Positions 1 through 9,169 of a stretch of 64,000 nt of DNA are shown one piece after another; the first letter of the stretch is position 1; each line of letters opens with the position of its first letter. A program made the translations under genes and the position numbers. Under the pieces are notes generated by a model. It was given only the letters and a program-made list of their open reading frames with translations, had not been told where the DNA came from and made no database searches. Source of the DNA: Novosphingobium sp. (GTDB lineage: Bacteria; Pseudomonadota; Alphaproteobacteria; Sphingomonadales; Sphingomonadaceae); assembly GCA_024236215.1 (NCBI GenBank), contig JACKKX010000003.1, forward strand, positions 248,001-312,000, written 5' to 3'.

Positions 1-55
1 TGCCCGGCTCATCGCTTTCGGCGATAGGCCATCGGGCCTGACCGGCGCAAGCCCG

Positions 56-580
56 TCAATCGATGGTAACGGTCACCGCGCGGCGGTTCTTGGCCCAGCT
101 TGCCTCGTCCGAACCCAGCGCGATCGGGCGCTCCTTGCCATAGCTGACCGTGGTCAGCCGCGCCGGATCGATCCCCAGGCTGGCAAGGTAGTTCTTGGAG
201 GCATTGGCGCGGCGCTCGCCCAGCGCGAGGTTGTATTCGCGGGTGCCGCGCTCGTCACAGTGTCCCTCGATCGTCGCGCGCTTGTTCGGATAGCGGGCCA
301 ACCAGGCCGCCTGGGCCTGGAGCGCCATCTCGTCGGCGGCATCGATGTTGTACTTGTCGGTATCGAAATAGATCGTGTCCTGGCCCATCATCTGCTGGGC
401 AAAGTCAGCCTGGCTGCCCGGGACGATGCCCTGCTGCATGGTCCCCTGCGAGGTGTTGGTCGAAACCGCGCCGCCAGGATCGGGCGGAAGCTGCTTGGGC
501 GGTTTGGATGAGCAGGCGGCTAGCACCAAAGTGCCCGCACTAAGCATGGCGATGGTGGCGAGGCTGCGATTCGGGCGCAT
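56..580 (-). CDS. pal: Peptidoglycan-associated lipoprotein Pal
   Basis: Outer-membrane lipoprotein that binds peptidoglycan and works with TolB to keep the outer membrane attached during division. The 174-residue product starts with a lipoprotein signal whose lipobox (LAAC) puts the acylated cysteine at about residue 23. A Pro-rich linker follows, then an OmpA-like domain from about residue 65, with the peptidoglycan-binding signature GHCDERGTREYN at 106-117 and the NLALGERRA helix. I chose the internal ATG at 580 because GGAGA lies just upstream and the signal peptide then begins properly; an upstream in-frame ATG at 625 would add 15 residues ahead of the signal. It is the last gene of the tol operon, about 60 bp after tolB. 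Confidence 0.95.
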   Translation of the reverse strand: MRPNRSLATIAMLSAGTLVLAACSSKPPKQLPPDPGGAVSTNTSQGTMQQGIVPGSQADFAQQMMGQDTIYFDTDKYNIDAADEMALQAQAAWLARYPNKRATIEGHCDERGTREYNLALGERRANASKNYLASLGIDPARLTTVSYGKERPIALGSDEASWAKNRRAVTVTID

Positions 581-639
581 GATCGTCTCCTTGGGTTGGC
601 AGCAGGTTCGGTCAACTGCCGCCACGGTGTCAAACGGAA

Positions 640-2004
640 TTATGGGCGAAGCGGCCCCCAGGCGGGGTCCGAACCATCGACGGGAGTGTCAAGCTTGCGC
701 TCGTTGCGGCCGGTCAGATCGACCTGCCACACCCCGGTCTTGCCGCTGCCCCGCGCGGTACGGAAGAACTGAATGATCCGCCCGTTGGGGGCCCAGGTGG
801 GAGCCTCATCCTGCCAGGCGTCGGTCAGATAGCGCAGCGAGCCGCCCGAAGGGTCCATCACCGCGATGCGCAGGTTCCCGGCGATGTGGGTGAAGGCGAT
901 CTGATCGCCGCGCGGGCTCCATTCGGGGGTGGCCGAGCGCCCGCCGAAGAAGCTGATCCGGCGCTGCTTGGTGCCATCGGCGTTCATCACATAGACCTGC
1001 TGGCTGCCCGAGCGGTCGCTTTCGAACACGATCCGGCTGCCATCGGGCGAGAACGAACCGCCAATATCGATTCCGGGAGATGTGGTGAGCTTGATCGCCG
1101 CGCCGCCCGCCGAAGGCATCTTGTAGATATCGGTGTTGCCCGCGATCGCCATCGAATAGAGCACCCACTTGCCGTCTGGCGACCAGCGCGGCGCAAATAG
1201 CGGGTTACTGGCCTTGAGCAGCAGCCGCTGGGTGTTGCTTTCCAGATCGTAGATGTAGATCCGTGGCTGGCCGTTGTAATAGCTCAGGTAGAGGATCGAC
1301 TTGTAATCGGGTGAATAGCGCGGGGTCAGCGCGGTTGCCTGCCCGGTGGTGAGATAGCGGTGGTTGGCCCCGTCCGAATCCATGATCGCCAGGCGCTTGA
1401 TCCGGTGATCCTTGGGGCCGGTTTCGGCGATATAGGCGATCCGGCTGTCGAAGAACGGGTTCTCGCCCGAAAGGCGCGCATAGACCATGTCGGCGCACTT
1501 GTGCGCGGCGCGGCGCCATTCGCCGGGCGGCACGGTCCACCCTGCCTTGCCCAGCTGCTGGTTCAATGCGACGTCATAGAGATAGCACCCAACGGTCACT
1601 TGACCGCTACTCTCCGCACGCACGAAGCCCTGCACCAGCATGTCGGCGCGGCGCCCTGCCCAGGTGGGATAGTCCGGCGCCTGGATCTGCCCCAGTTCCG
1701 GGCGCGGCAGCCGCTCGGGCCCGGTCGGCTTGAACAGGCCGTTGTTCTTGAGATCGCCGGTTATCACCTGCGCCAGCGCCAGCCCCAGCTGACCGGTCGA
1801 TCCGGCGCTGGTCTGGGTGGCGACATCGGCATTGGTGGCAAAGGCGGGGATGGCGATGCCCAGATCCTGCCAATCGCTGTCGTCGGACACGGTGACGTCA
1901 ATTCCCTGGCCCTCGGCGGGCGGGGCCACTGGCGGCGCGGCGTCCTGGGCGATCGCGGCGCCCGACAGCAACGCTGCGAGCAGGATGGTCGGAATGGTTT
2001 TCAT
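640..2004 (-). CDS. tolB: Tol-Pal system beta-propeller protein TolB
   Basis: Periplasmic TolB, which links inner-membrane TolA to outer-membrane Pal. The 454-residue protein has a signal peptide (about 1-20, ending AIAQ), an N-terminal TolB domain to about residue 165, and then a six-bladed propeller visible as repeated W(S)PDG and FSPDGSRIVF-type blades. The start at 2004 is preceded by AAGAGG and overlaps the tolA stop codon as ATGA, which implies translational coupling. Length and blade number match the family. Confidence 0.96.
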   Translation of the reverse strand: MKTIPTILLAALLSGAAIAQDAAPPVAPPAEGQGIDVTVSDDSDWQDLGIAIPAFATNADVATQTSAGSTGQLGLALAQVITGDLKNNGLFKPTGPERLPRPELGQIQAPDYPTWAGRRADMLVQGFVRAESSGQVTVGCYLYDVALNQQLGKAGWTVPPGEWRRAAHKCADMVYARLSGENPFFDSRIAYIAETGPKDHRIKRLAIMDSDGANHRYLTTGQATALTPRYSPDYKSILYLSYYNGQPRIYIYDLESNTQRLLLKASNPLFAPRWSPDGKWVLYSMAIAGNTDIYKMPSAGGAAIKLTTSPGIDIGGSFSPDGSRIVFESDRSGSQQVYVMNADGTKQRRISFFGGRSATPEWSPRGDQIAFTHIAGNLRIAVMDPSGGSLRYLTDAWQDEAPTWAPNGRIIQFFRTARGSGKTGVWQVDLTGRNERKLDTPVDGSDPAWGPLRP

Positions 2005-2786
2005 TGCGAAAGCCTCTTGTCGAAGGTCGATGTCACGGTCTGCCAATAGGGATAGAAGTCTGGCGGCAGAATGAAAGGCTGGGCCAGCTTGATCGCCCGT
2101 ACTGCCTGTTCGAAGTGGCGGCGGGCCTGGGGCTGGTTGCCCACGGTGGTCTTCTGGCTGATCAGTTCCGGTTCCCCGATCAGCCTGCCGTTCTGATCGA
2201 GGCGGAAGCGCACCGTGCTGACCAGCAGTTCTGCGTCGATCCCTTGCGGGGCGGACCAGTGCGGCTTGATCTGGCGCATGATCGCGGCGCGCAGCGCGCT
2301 CTGCTGCTGCGGCCCGAGGGTTGCGGCCGAGGCATTCTGGCTGGGGTTCTTGCCCTGTGCCCCGGGCGTGCCGGGCTTGAATGCATTGTCAAAGCTTGAG
2401 CCGCCGCTCGGCCGGGCGGGCGGCTTCTGTGGTTTGGGCGGAGCTTTCGCCGGGGTGACCGGTGGCTTCTTTTGCACGGTGGTTGCGGGCTTGACCGGGG
2501 CCTTGGGTTGGGGCTGCGGCTTTGGCGGCTCAACCTTGACCACCGGTTCGGGCTTGGGCGGCGCTTCGCCGAGTTCGGGCGCCTTGTCGGGCGCGGCTTC
2601 GGGTGCCGGGGTGGGCGACGTGGCGGAAAGGCCTACGTCCTCGCTCAGCGACACGGTCATGCGCTCGGGCGGCGGCGGGGGCGGCGCGGGTTTGGTCCAG
2701 GCCAGCCAGGCGAACAGCCCGGCATGCGCCGCCAGCGCGACCACCAGGCCGATGCGTTCTTCGGGACGGAGAGTGGCGGCGCTCAT
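2001..2786 (-). CDS. tolA: TolA / TonB-like energy-transducing protein
   Basis: Inner-membrane protein that carries proton-motive-force energy from TolQR across the periplasm. The 261-residue product has one N-terminal membrane helix (about 12-30), a long Pro/Lys/Ala-rich region (about 33-125) that can span the periplasm, and a C-terminal TolA/TonB-type domain (about 160-261). It is shorter than the enterobacterial protein and Pro-rich rather than a long helix, which is usual in alphaproteobacteria. It lies 11 bp after tolR and its stop overlaps the tolB start. The assignment rests mainly on operon position and architecture, because this C-terminal domain diverges rapidly. Confidence 0.9.
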   Translation of the reverse strand: MSAATLRPEERIGLVVALAAHAGLFAWLAWTKPAPPPPPPERMTVSLSEDVGLSATSPTPAPEAAPDKAPELGEAPPKPEPVVKVEPPKPQPQPKAPVKPATTVQKKPPVTPAKAPPKPQKPPARPSGGSSFDNAFKPGTPGAQGKNPSQNASAATLGPQQQSALRAAIMRQIKPHWSAPQGIDAELLVSTVRFRLDQNGRLIGEPELISQKTTVGNQPQARRHFEQAVRAIKLAQPFILPPDFYPYWQTVTSTFDKRLSQ

Positions 2787-2797
2787 CGAACCCGGGG

Positions 2798-3259
<462 letters not shown>

Positions 3260-3313
3260 CAGGCTCTCCTCTCCGCCTCACGGCGGTGCGGACAGACCAG
3301 TCGGCCTGTCCTC

Positions 3314-3396
3314 GCAACACCGGCCCGCTCCCCCGGCCCGGCCGCCCGATATGGTACCCTGTGGGCGGCCGGGCCGGGGGAGCGGGCCGGTGTTGC
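3314..3396. repeat. 34-bp perfect palindrome (element 1 of a GTACCAT-loop repeat family)
   Basis: Positions 3314-3347 and 3363-3396 are perfect reverse complements over 34 bases, almost all G/C, separated by a 15-base loop that contains GGTACC. It fills the tolQ-tolR gap (3260-3434), where no gene is seen. The arm motif GCCCGCTCCCCCGGCCC and the loop ACAGGGTACCAT (here inverted) recur in the element at 4678-4811, so both belong to one dispersed family. In RNA it would form a very stable hairpin inside the tol mRNA. Confidence 0.9.
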
Positions 3397-3434
3397 GCAA
3401 GCGGCAGCGAAGCTGGTGCGGTTCATGCGCCTGA

Positions 3435-4145
3435 TCACCCCTCAAGCTCGCGGCTGAGGCTGGCGTGGAAGCGGTCGGCAAAGCGTTGCAGGCGGGCTTC
3501 GATCTGGTCGACCCGGTGCGAGAAGCGGTTGTAGGCGATCACCGCCGGGATTGCGGCGAACAGCCCGATCGCGGTGGCGAACAGCGCCTCGGAAATCCCC
3601 GGCGCGACCACCGCAAGCGAGGAATTCTGCTGCTGGCCGATCTGGAAGAACGAATTCATGATCCCCCAGACGGTGCCGAACAGACCGACGAAAGGCGCCA
3701 CCGCGCCGACCGTGGCGAGGAAGTTGAGCCGCTCGGCCAGACGCTCGGATTCCTGCGCCACAGCGGTATCCATCACCAGTGCCAGCCGCTGGCGTGCGCC
3801 TTCACGGTCGGGCGTGCGCCCACCCGCGGTCGAGCGCCGCCATTCCGCCAGCCCGGCGGCAGCAACCTTGGCTGAGGGAACATCGGCCTTGGCATGGTCT
3901 GCCTGGAGCGATTCGATGTCCCCCGCCTTCCAGAACTCGCGCTCATAGGCGTCGCAGCGCTTGCGCACCCGCGCCACGCGCAGCGAGAACGAGACCACGA
4001 TGGTCCAGACCCAGACCGAGGCCAGCACCAACCCGGCCATCACGATCTGCACCACCGGATCGGCATCAAGAAACAGCTTCACCGGATTGAGATGGCGCGG
4101 CGCCTCGGCGGCGGCGGCAAGCAGGGCAAGGGCAGTCATGGTCAT
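3435..4145 (-). CDS. tolQ: Tol-Pal system protein TolQ (ExbB/MotA family)
   Basis: Proton-channel subunit of the Tol motor in the inner membrane. The 236-residue protein has a first membrane helix near 32-52, a cytoplasmic loop, and the paired C-terminal helices (about 140-205) with the conserved TVWGIMNSF and PGISEALFATAIGLFAAIPAVIAYN segments of the ExbB/TolQ family. The ATG at 4145 overlaps the ybgC stop (ATGA); a second ATG two codons later is possible. Confidence 0.95.
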   Translation of the reverse strand: MTMTALALLAAAAEAPRHLNPVKLFLDADPVVQIVMAGLVLASVWVWTIVVSFSLRVARVRKRCDAYEREFWKAGDIESLQADHAKADVPSAKVAAAGLAEWRRSTAGGRTPDREGARQRLALVMDTAVAQESERLAERLNFLATVGAVAPFVGLFGTVWGIMNSFFQIGQQQNSSLAVVAPGISEALFATAIGLFAAIPAVIAYNRFSHRVDQIEARLQRFADRFHASLSRELEG

Positions 4146-4594
4146 CCTTCGGTAAGAACCCGGTCAAAGGAATGGCGCCAGCCATCGGGCATGCGGCGCG
4201 GCCGGCCATCGGGCGCGACGAAGCCGATGCGGAAGCGGGCTTCGCTGAGCAACGCGCCATCCTCATGCAGCGCTTTTTGGTGCATCCGGCAGCTCGCCGC
4301 GCCAAGCTCGGTGCAGGTGGTTTCGATCAGCACGGCATCGTCGAGCCGGGCCGGTGCGGCATAGCGGATAGACAGATCGGCAACGGCAAAGGCGCCCTCG
4401 CCACCCTCGTTGGCAGCGCGCTGATCGATCCCCAGCAGTCGCACGAAATCGGAACGCGCGCGCTCGAACCAGCGCAGGTAATTAGCGTGATAGACCACCC
4501 CGGACAGGTCGGTATCCTCGAAATAGGCGCGCACCGCGAAACGGTGAACCTTGCCTTCGATCAGACCGGAGGGCGGGGCGGGAAATGACGTCAT
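4142..4594 (-). CDS. ybgC: Tol-Pal-associated acyl-CoA thioesterase YbgC
   Basis: Hot-dog-fold acyl-CoA thioesterase of the 4-hydroxybenzoyl-CoA thioesterase/YbgC group, usually the first gene of tol operons. About 150 residues; the catalytic signature YFEDTDLSGVVYHANYLRWFERAR near the N-terminus contains the active-site Asp. I prefer the ATG at 4594 (MTSFPAPP) to the one seven codons upstream (4615) because the family begins close to this point, but both are in frame. The stop overlaps tolQ by ATGA. Confidence 0.9.
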   Translation of the reverse strand: MTSFPAPPSGLIEGKVHRFAVRAYFEDTDLSGVVYHANYLRWFERARSDFVRLLGIDQRAANEGGEGAFAVADLSIRYAAPARLDDAVLIETTCTELGAASCRMHQKALHEDGALLSEARFRIGFVAPDGRPRRMPDGWRHSFDRVLTEG

Positions 4595-4655
4595 CCGCGC
4601 AGCGTTTAGCCGCACCGCGACTCGCAGGGCAAGCGTAGAGTAAGTCGTCGGGTGC

Positions 4656-4677
4656 GCTGATCGCCTCCGCGATCAGC
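4656..4677. terminator. Hairpin downstream of the his cluster and upstream of ybgC
   Basis: A 9-bp perfect stem (GCTGATCGC / GCGATCAGC) with a CTCC loop, directly next to the 4678-4811 repeat. Read on the plus strand it is followed by only TTT. It lies between the end of the his/HIT transcription unit and the ybgC start, so it could help end or insulate transcription, but there is no long U-tract. Confidence 0.4.
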
Positions 4678-4811
4678 TTTGCCTTGCCAGCCCGCTCCCC
4701 CGGCCCAACCACCCACAGGGTACCATGAAAGGGTGGTTGGGGCGCCCCGACGAAAACGTCCCCCGGACGTTTTCGCGATCTCGGGACACGGGAGCGGGCT
4801 GGCAAGGCAAA
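4678..4811. repeat. 134-bp multi-stem palindromic element (element 2 of the GTACCAT-loop family)
   Basis: Outer arms 4678-4699 and 4790-4811 are a perfect 22-bp inverted repeat. Inside lie two more perfect stems: 4704-4714 with 4731-4741 (11 bp, loop containing ACAGGGTACCATGAAA) and 4751-4761 with 4765-4775 (11 bp, CGAAAACGTCC, loop CCC). Together they form a three-way junction. The outer-arm and first-stem sequences match the palindrome at 3314-3396 in inverted orientation. No gene is seen between ybgC and the HIT gene (4595-4843). Confidence 0.88.
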
Positions 4812-4843
4812 GAGAGGCCCGGATGGGCCGAACGCACCAAATA

Positions 4844-5221
4844 CTATCGCGCGAGCATCGGCCCCAGCGGACGCCCGGCAAAGACGTGGACGTGCAGATG
4901 CGGCACCTCCTGGTGGCCGTGCTGGCCGACGTTGGCGAGCAGCCGGTAGCCCGGCTCAACCAGCCCGGCCTCACGCGCGACATGGCCAACCGCGCGCACG
5001 AACCCGGCGATCTCCTCGGCCGGGGCGCGGGCCGAAAAATCGTCCCAGCTGACATAGGCTCCCTTGGGGATCACCAGCACGTGCAGCGGTGCCTGGGGGT
5101 TGATGTCGTGAAAGGCCAGCGCCCACTCGTCTTCATAGACGGTCTTGCTCGGGATCTCCCCGCGCAGGATCCGGGCGAAGATGTTGCTGTCATCATAGGG
5201 AAGCGTGGGGTCGATCGGCAT
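4844..5221 (-). CDS. HIT family nucleotide-binding hydrolase
   Basis: Histidine-triad protein of the Hint/HinT branch, which hydrolyses nucleoside phosphoramidates or similar adenylylated compounds. The 125-residue product matches the usual HinT length. It has the N-terminal motif SNIFARILRGEIPSKTVYED and the histidine triad PHLHVHVF at about 107-114. The start at 5221 is set by the TAATG overlap with the hisE stop; a much longer open frame upstream only reads through hisE in another frame. Linkage to hisE is common in alphaproteobacteria, but the role there is not defined. Confidence 0.92.
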   Translation of the reverse strand: MPIDPTLPYDDSNIFARILRGEIPSKTVYEDEWALAFHDINPQAPLHVLVIPKGAYVSWDDFSARAPAEEIAGFVRAVGHVAREAGLVEPGYRLLANVGQHGHQEVPHLHVHVFAGRPLGPMLAR

Positions 5222-5535
5222 TACTGACCTCTTGCAGCTTTTTCGGCGATCCCGCCGGTGCCTTCGCGGCGTTCGAGTTCGGCCAGCACCTCGGCCAGCG
5301 GCACGCCTTTGGCGTCGAGCAGCACCAGCAGGTGGAACAGAACATCGGCGGCCTCGCCCACCAGTTCCTCGCGATTGCCGGAAAGCGCGGCGATCACGGT
5401 TTCGACCGCTTCTTCGCCCAGCTTGCGCGCAATCACGGGCACCCCGCGCGCGTTGAGCCGCGCGACCCAGCTCGTCTCGGGATCGGCACCGCGCCGCGCG
5501 GCTATCGTTTCGGCAAGGCGGGACAGGGTATCCAT
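5221..5535 (-). CDS. hisE: Phosphoribosyl-ATP pyrophosphatase HisE
   Basis: Second step of histidine biosynthesis (PR-ATP to PR-AMP plus PPi), a MazG-like all-alpha enzyme. The 104-residue product carries the metal-binding pattern [13 protein letters not shown] and [14 protein letters not shown] (Glu/Asp residues) typical of HisE. I chose the ATG at 5535 (MDTLSRL), because the open extension upstream is not conserved-looking. It is separated from hisF by the small gene at 5581-5796. Confidence 0.94.
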   Translation of the reverse strand: MDTLSRLAETIAARRGADPETSWVARLNARGVPVIARKLGEEAVETVIAALSGNREELVGEAADVLFHLLVLLDAKGVPLAEVLAELERREGTGGIAEKAARGQ

Positions 5536-5580
5536 GCCCCGGCAATGGGCCGGGCAGGGCATGTGGTCAAGAGTGTGAAA

Positions 5581-5796
5581 TCATTCCTTGGGCGGCTGGC
5601 GGCGGGCAGCGTAATGACCCAGGATCAGCCCGGTCACGCCCAGCGCGAAGAGACCGAAATCGGTTGGATCGGGAACGCTGGTTCCAGCCGAGGCCAGAGC
5701 CGGCGATGCTGCGGCGATCAGCGCGCCAAGAGCTGCAAGGCGGGTAAACAAGTTATGGCCCCCGGAAAAATCCTTCACCGATCGTGGTTTACGCAA
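5581..5796 (-). CDS. PEP-CTERM-type sorted mini-protein
   Basis: A 71-residue (or shorter) protein that is almost only export and sorting signals. It has a hydrophobic signal (about LFTRLAALGALIAAASPALA) followed within ten residues by VPDPTD, a membrane helix (FGLFALGVTGLILG) and a basic tail (HYAARR). This is the tripartite PEP-CTERM sorting layout with VPDP in place of VPEP. The only ATG in frame is at 5796; a TTG start about 15 codons in, just before the signal, is also plausible. Function unknown. It sits inside the his cluster, between hisF and hisE. Confidence 0.72.
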   Translation of the reverse strand: MRKPRSVKDFSGGHNLFTRLAALGALIAAASPALASAGTSVPDPTDFGLFALGVTGLILGHYAARRQPPKE

Positions 5797-5892
5797 GCCC
5801 CGTGCCAGCAGGCGGCCTTTCCCCGTGCCATGCCCGATGCAGTGGTTAACCGCGCCTTTCCGCGCACCTGCGGTGTAAGGCGTGCCGACGCT

Positions 5893-6654
5893 TTACCCGC
5901 GCGCAGGCAATCCCGCAGCGCGCAGTGCGGCGTGGGCCTGGGTGATCGAATAGGTGCCGAAATGAAAGATCGAGGCGGCCAGCACCGCGCTGGCGTGCCC
6001 CTGGGTCACCCCCTCGACCAGATGGTCGAGCGTGCCGACCCCGCCCGAGGCAATCACCGGCACCGGGACGGCATCGGCGATGGTTCGGGTCAGTTCGAGG
6101 TCGTAGCCGCCCTGCGTCCCGTCCCCGTCCATCGAGGTGACCAGCAGTTCACCCGCGCCCAGTCCGGCTAGCCGCACGGCATGCTCGACCGCATCGATGC
6201 CCGTGGGCTTGCGCCCGCCATGGGTGAAGATTTCCCAGTTGCCGCTTGCCGTGCGCCGGGCATCGACCGAGGCGACCACGCACTGGCTGCCCATCCGGCC
6301 CGCGATCTCCGCCACCACCTCGGGTCGGGAGACGGCCGCGCTGTTGACCGCCACCTTATCCGCACCCGCCAGCAGCAGCGCGCGCGCGTCGTCCACCGTG
6401 CGCACACCCCCGCCCACCGTCAGCGGCATGAAGCAGACTTCGGCGGTGCGCCGGACCACATCGAGCAGGGTGCCGCGCGCCTCATGGCTGGCGGTAATGT
6501 CGAGGAAGCACAGCTCGTCCGCTCCGGCGAGGTCATAGGCCCGCGCCTGCTCGACCGGATCGCCGGCGTCCTTGAGATCGACGAAATTGACGCCCTTGAC
6601 CACCCGGCCATTGGCGACGTCAAGACAGGGGATGACGCGGACGCGGACGGTCAT
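5893..6654 (-). CDS. hisF: Imidazole glycerol phosphate synthase, cyclase subunit HisF
   Basis: TIM-barrel cyclase that uses ammonia from HisH to close the imidazole ring, making IGP and AICAR from PRFAR. 253 residues, the usual length. Catalytic Asp11 lies in [15 protein letters not shown] and the second catalytic Asp in SVDARR near residue 130; phosphate-binding glycine loops (ASGGVG) are present. The start overlaps the hisA stop (ATGA). Confidence 0.97.
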   Translation of the reverse strand: MTVRVRVIPCLDVANGRVVKGVNFVDLKDAGDPVEQARAYDLAGADELCFLDITASHEARGTLLDVVRRTAEVCFMPLTVGGGVRTVDDARALLLAGADKVAVNSAAVSRPEVVAEIAGRMGSQCVVASVDARRTASGNWEIFTHGGRKPTGIDAVEHAVRLAGLGAGELLVTSMDGDGTQGGYDLELTRTIADAVPVPVIASGGVGTLDHLVEGVTQGHASAVLAASIFHFGTYSITQAHAALRAAGLPARG

Positions 6655-7379
6655 GCGCGGTTCGCTATGGCGATCGCTGCGGCCAGATCGAGCCGCCCTT
6701 CGTAAAGCGCGCGGCCCGTGATCACCCCCTCGATGCCTTCGCCCGCGTGGAGCGCCAGCACGTGGATATCGTCGAGGCCCTTGACCCCGCCCGAGGCGAT
6801 CACCGGAATATCAACCCGCCGCGCGAGATCGATCGTGGCATCGATGTTGACGCCTTTCAGCAGCCCGTCGCGCCCGATATCGGTGAACAGCAGGCTGGCG
6901 ACCCCGGCATCCTCGAACCGGCGCGCCAGATCGACCACCGCCACATCGGACAGGTCGGCCCAGCCCTCGGTTGCGACCATCCCGTCGCGGGCATCGACCG
7001 CAACCACGATCCCGCCGGGGAACTCGGCCGCCATGTCCTTGACGAATTGCGGATCCTTGAGCGCGGCCGAGCCCATCACCACCCGGCTGACGCCCAGATC
7101 GAACCAACTCTCCACCGCCTCGCGGGTGCGGATCCCGCCGCCCAGCTGGACATGACCGGGAAAAGCCTCGAGGATCGCCTCGACCGCCGCGCGGTTTTCC
7201 GCGCGCCCGGCGAAGGAGCCATCAAGATCGACCACATGGAGAAACTGCGATCCGGCCTCGGCAAACAGCAGGGCCTGCGCCGCCGGGTTGTCGCCATAGA
7301 CCGTGGCGCGATCCATATCGCCTTCGGCCAAGCGCACCACCTGTCCGGCCTTGAGGTCGATGGCGGGAAAGACGATCAT
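6651..7379 (-). CDS. hisA: ProFAR isomerase HisA
   Basis: Converts ProFAR to PRFAR in histidine biosynthesis. 242-residue TIM barrel. Catalytic Asp8 sits in [14 protein letters not shown], and the second half carries LFTDIGRDG with the matching acid. The ATG at 7379 begins the conserved MIVFPAIDL segment, two bases after hisH; the open frame further upstream is only hisH read in another frame. Confidence 0.97.
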   Translation of the reverse strand: MIVFPAIDLKAGQVVRLAEGDMDRATVYGDNPAAQALLFAEAGSQFLHVVDLDGSFAGRAENRAAVEAILEAFPGHVQLGGGIRTREAVESWFDLGVSRVVMGSAALKDPQFVKDMAAEFPGGIVVAVDARDGMVATEGWADLSDVAVVDLARRFEDAGVASLLFTDIGRDGLLKGVNIDATIDLARRVDIPVIASGGVKGLDDIHVLALHAGEGIEGVITGRALYEGRLDLAAAIAIANRA

Positions 7380-7380
7380 C

Positions 7381-8010
7381 TCAGGGCTTCCATTCAAGGA
7401 ACCGGGCCAGCAGCGCGAGGCCATAGGCCTGGCTCTTTTCCGGGTGGAACTGCACCCCCACCACATTGTCCCTGGCCACTGCCGCGACCAGCCCGCCGCC
7501 GTGGTCGGTCATGGCGGCAACGGCGTGCCCATCCTCAGGCGCGAAGTGGTAGGAATGGAGGAAATAGGCCTCGCCCGGTTCGATCAGCTCTCCAGCCGGG
7601 GCATGCGGGGCAAGGGCGACATCGTTCCAGCCCATGTGGGGAATCTTGATCGCTGGATCGGTGCGTTCGATCCGGTGGACCTCGCCCGCGATCCAGCCAA
7701 GCCCGGGGGTAATCCCGTGTTCCACCCCGCGCGTCGCCAGCAATTGCATGCCGACGCAAATCCCCAGGAATGGCGCGGCGCCCACCAGAACCCGCTCGGC
7801 CAGAGCCTCTTCCATATGCGGAATGGCCCGCAGCCCCTCGGCGCAGGCCTTGAAGCTGCCAACCCCTGGCAGGACGATCCGGTCGGCGGCGCGCACCACG
7901 TCGGGATCGGCGGTTACCCTGACCCCTTCGGCCCCGGCGGCCTTCAGTGCGTTTGCGACAGAGTGGAGATTGCCCGCGCCGTAATCGATCAGCGCCAGCA
8001 CCTCAGCCAC
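7381..8010 (-). CDS. hisH: Imidazole glycerol phosphate synthase, glutaminase subunit HisH
   Basis: Class I glutamine amidotransferase that feeds ammonia to HisF. 209 residues with the catalytic triad visible: Cys in [10 protein letters not shown] (about 85) and His/Glu in VQFHPEKS (about 189 and 191). There is no ATG at the N-terminus. The GTG at 8010 (then [13 protein letters not shown]) is the natural start and overlaps the hisB stop by 8 bp. Confidence 0.95.
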   Translation of the reverse strand: MAEVLALIDYGAGNLHSVANALKAAGAEGVRVTADPDVVRAADRIVLPGVGSFKACAEGLRAIPHMEEALAERVLVGAAPFLGICVGMQLLATRGVEHGITPGLGWIAGEVHRIERTDPAIKIPHMGWNDVALAPHAPAGELIEPGEAYFLHSYHFAPEDGHAVAAMTDHGGGLVAAVARDNVVGVQFHPEKSQAYGLALLARFLEWKP

Positions 8011-8596
8011 CGAGCTGGCCCTTGGTAGAGGGCACCGCGCCGTTCTTGCGCGGATCAAGCTCCACCGCGCTGCGCATCGCCCGGGCAAAGCCCTTGTAGA
8101 TGCCCTCGCAGATGTGGTGGTTGTTGGTGCCGTAGAGCAGCTCGATATGCAGCGTGATCCCCGCCGCCTGGGCGATCGAGGCAAACCAGTGCTCGAACAG
8201 TTCGGTATCCATTTCGCCCAGCCGTTCCTGGGTGAACCTGGCGTGCCAGACCAGGCAGGGGCGGCCCGAAATGTCGAGCGCGACGCGCGCCAGCGCCTCG
8301 TCCATCGGGCTGTAGGCCATGCCGTAACGCCCGATCCCACCCTTGTCGCCCAGCGCCTGGGCAATCGCCTGCCCGATCGCGATCGCGCTGTCTTCGCATG
8401 TGTGGTGCTGATCGACGTGGAGATCGCCCGTCACCTTGCAGGTGATATCGATCAGCGAATGGCGGCTGAACTGCTCGATCATGTGATCGAGGAAGCCGAT
8501 CCCGGTGGAAACATCATAGGCCCCGGTCCCGTCGAGGTTCACTTCGACGAGGATGTCGGTCTCGTGGGTCTTTCGCTCGATCCGGCCGGTCCGCAT
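8003..8596 (-). CDS. hisB: Imidazoleglycerol-phosphate dehydratase HisB
   Basis: Manganese enzyme that dehydrates IGP to imidazole-acetol phosphate. 197 residues, monofunctional (no HisN-type phosphatase domain), as in alphaproteobacteria. Metal-ligand motifs are clear: [12 protein letters not shown] (DQHHTCED) near residue 70 and NNHHICEG near 165. The ATG at 8596 ([13 protein letters not shown]) is the family start. It is first in this his cluster, divergent from sspB. Confidence 0.97.
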   Translation of the reverse strand: MRTGRIERKTHETDILVEVNLDGTGAYDVSTGIGFLDHMIEQFSRHSLIDITCKVTGDLHVDQHHTCEDSAIAIGQAIAQALGDKGGIGRYGMAYSPMDEALARVALDISGRPCLVWHARFTQERLGEMDTELFEHWFASIAQAAGITLHIELLYGTNNHHICEGIYKGFARAMRSAVELDPRKNGAVPSTKGQLGG

Positions 8597-8678
8597 GGAG
8601 GCGCCTATAGGTTGAAATCGGGAGGGTGCAAGCGCTTTACCCTTGACCGGGGCCTTGGGCAAAGCCACTTGTCCGCCC

Positions 8679-9164
8679 ATGAGCGACGAAACGGCCGACA
8701 GCCTGATCCCCTATGACGAGATCGTCCAGGAAGCCCTGCGCGCCGTGGTCGGCCGGGTGCTGGGCCAGGTCGAAGCCTGGGGCGGCACCCTGCCCGGCGA
8801 CCATCACTTCTACATCACCTTCAAGACCGGGGCGGCGGGCGTGGACATCCCCGCGCACCTGCGCGAACGCTTTCCCGACGAAATGACCATCGTACTGCAG
8901 AACAAGTTCTGGGATCTGACGGTGGGTGACGAGGGCTTTTCGGTTGGCCTTTCGTTCAACCAGCTCCCGGCCAAGCTAGTGGTGCCGTTCTCGGCGATCA
9001 CCGCCTTCGTCGATCCGGCGGTCGATTTCGGGCTCCAGTTCCAGGCGGTGACCTCCGAGGAGGAACCCGAGGCCCCCGAACCAGCCGAAAACGACGAACC
9101 CGCTGCGGTTGACAGCGGCGATGGCTCCAACGTCGTCACGGTCGATTTCGGGCGCAAGAAGTAG
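8679..9164 (+). CDS. sspB: SspB-like ClpXP adaptor (alphaproteobacterial type)
   Basis: The 161-residue protein resembles the alphaproteobacterial SspB family. Members tether SsrA-tagged or other substrates to ClpXP through a C-terminal ClpX-binding tail. An N-terminal Sm-like substrate-binding domain spans about 5-125 ([17 protein letters not shown] ... [17 protein letters not shown]). An acidic linker ([15 protein letters not shown]) follows, then the tail [10 protein letters not shown], which fits the ClpX-binding pattern. I chose the ATG at 8679; an upstream in-frame ATG would add 12 unlikely residues. The gene downstream begins 5 bp after its stop. Confidence 0.9.
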   Translation: MSDETADSLIPYDEIVQEALRAVVGRVLGQVEAWGGTLPGDHHFYITFKTGAAGVDIPAHLRERFPDEMTIVLQNKFWDLTVGDEGFSVGLSFNQLPAKLVVPFSAITAFVDPAVDFGLQFQAVTSEEEPEAPEPAENDEPAAVDSGDGSNVVTVDFGRKK

Positions 9165-9169
9165 GAAGG

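Noticed and set aside
3278..3481. Short open frames across the tolQ-tolR palindrome
   Set aside because: They exist only because the G/C palindrome lacks stop codons; no start context and no homology.
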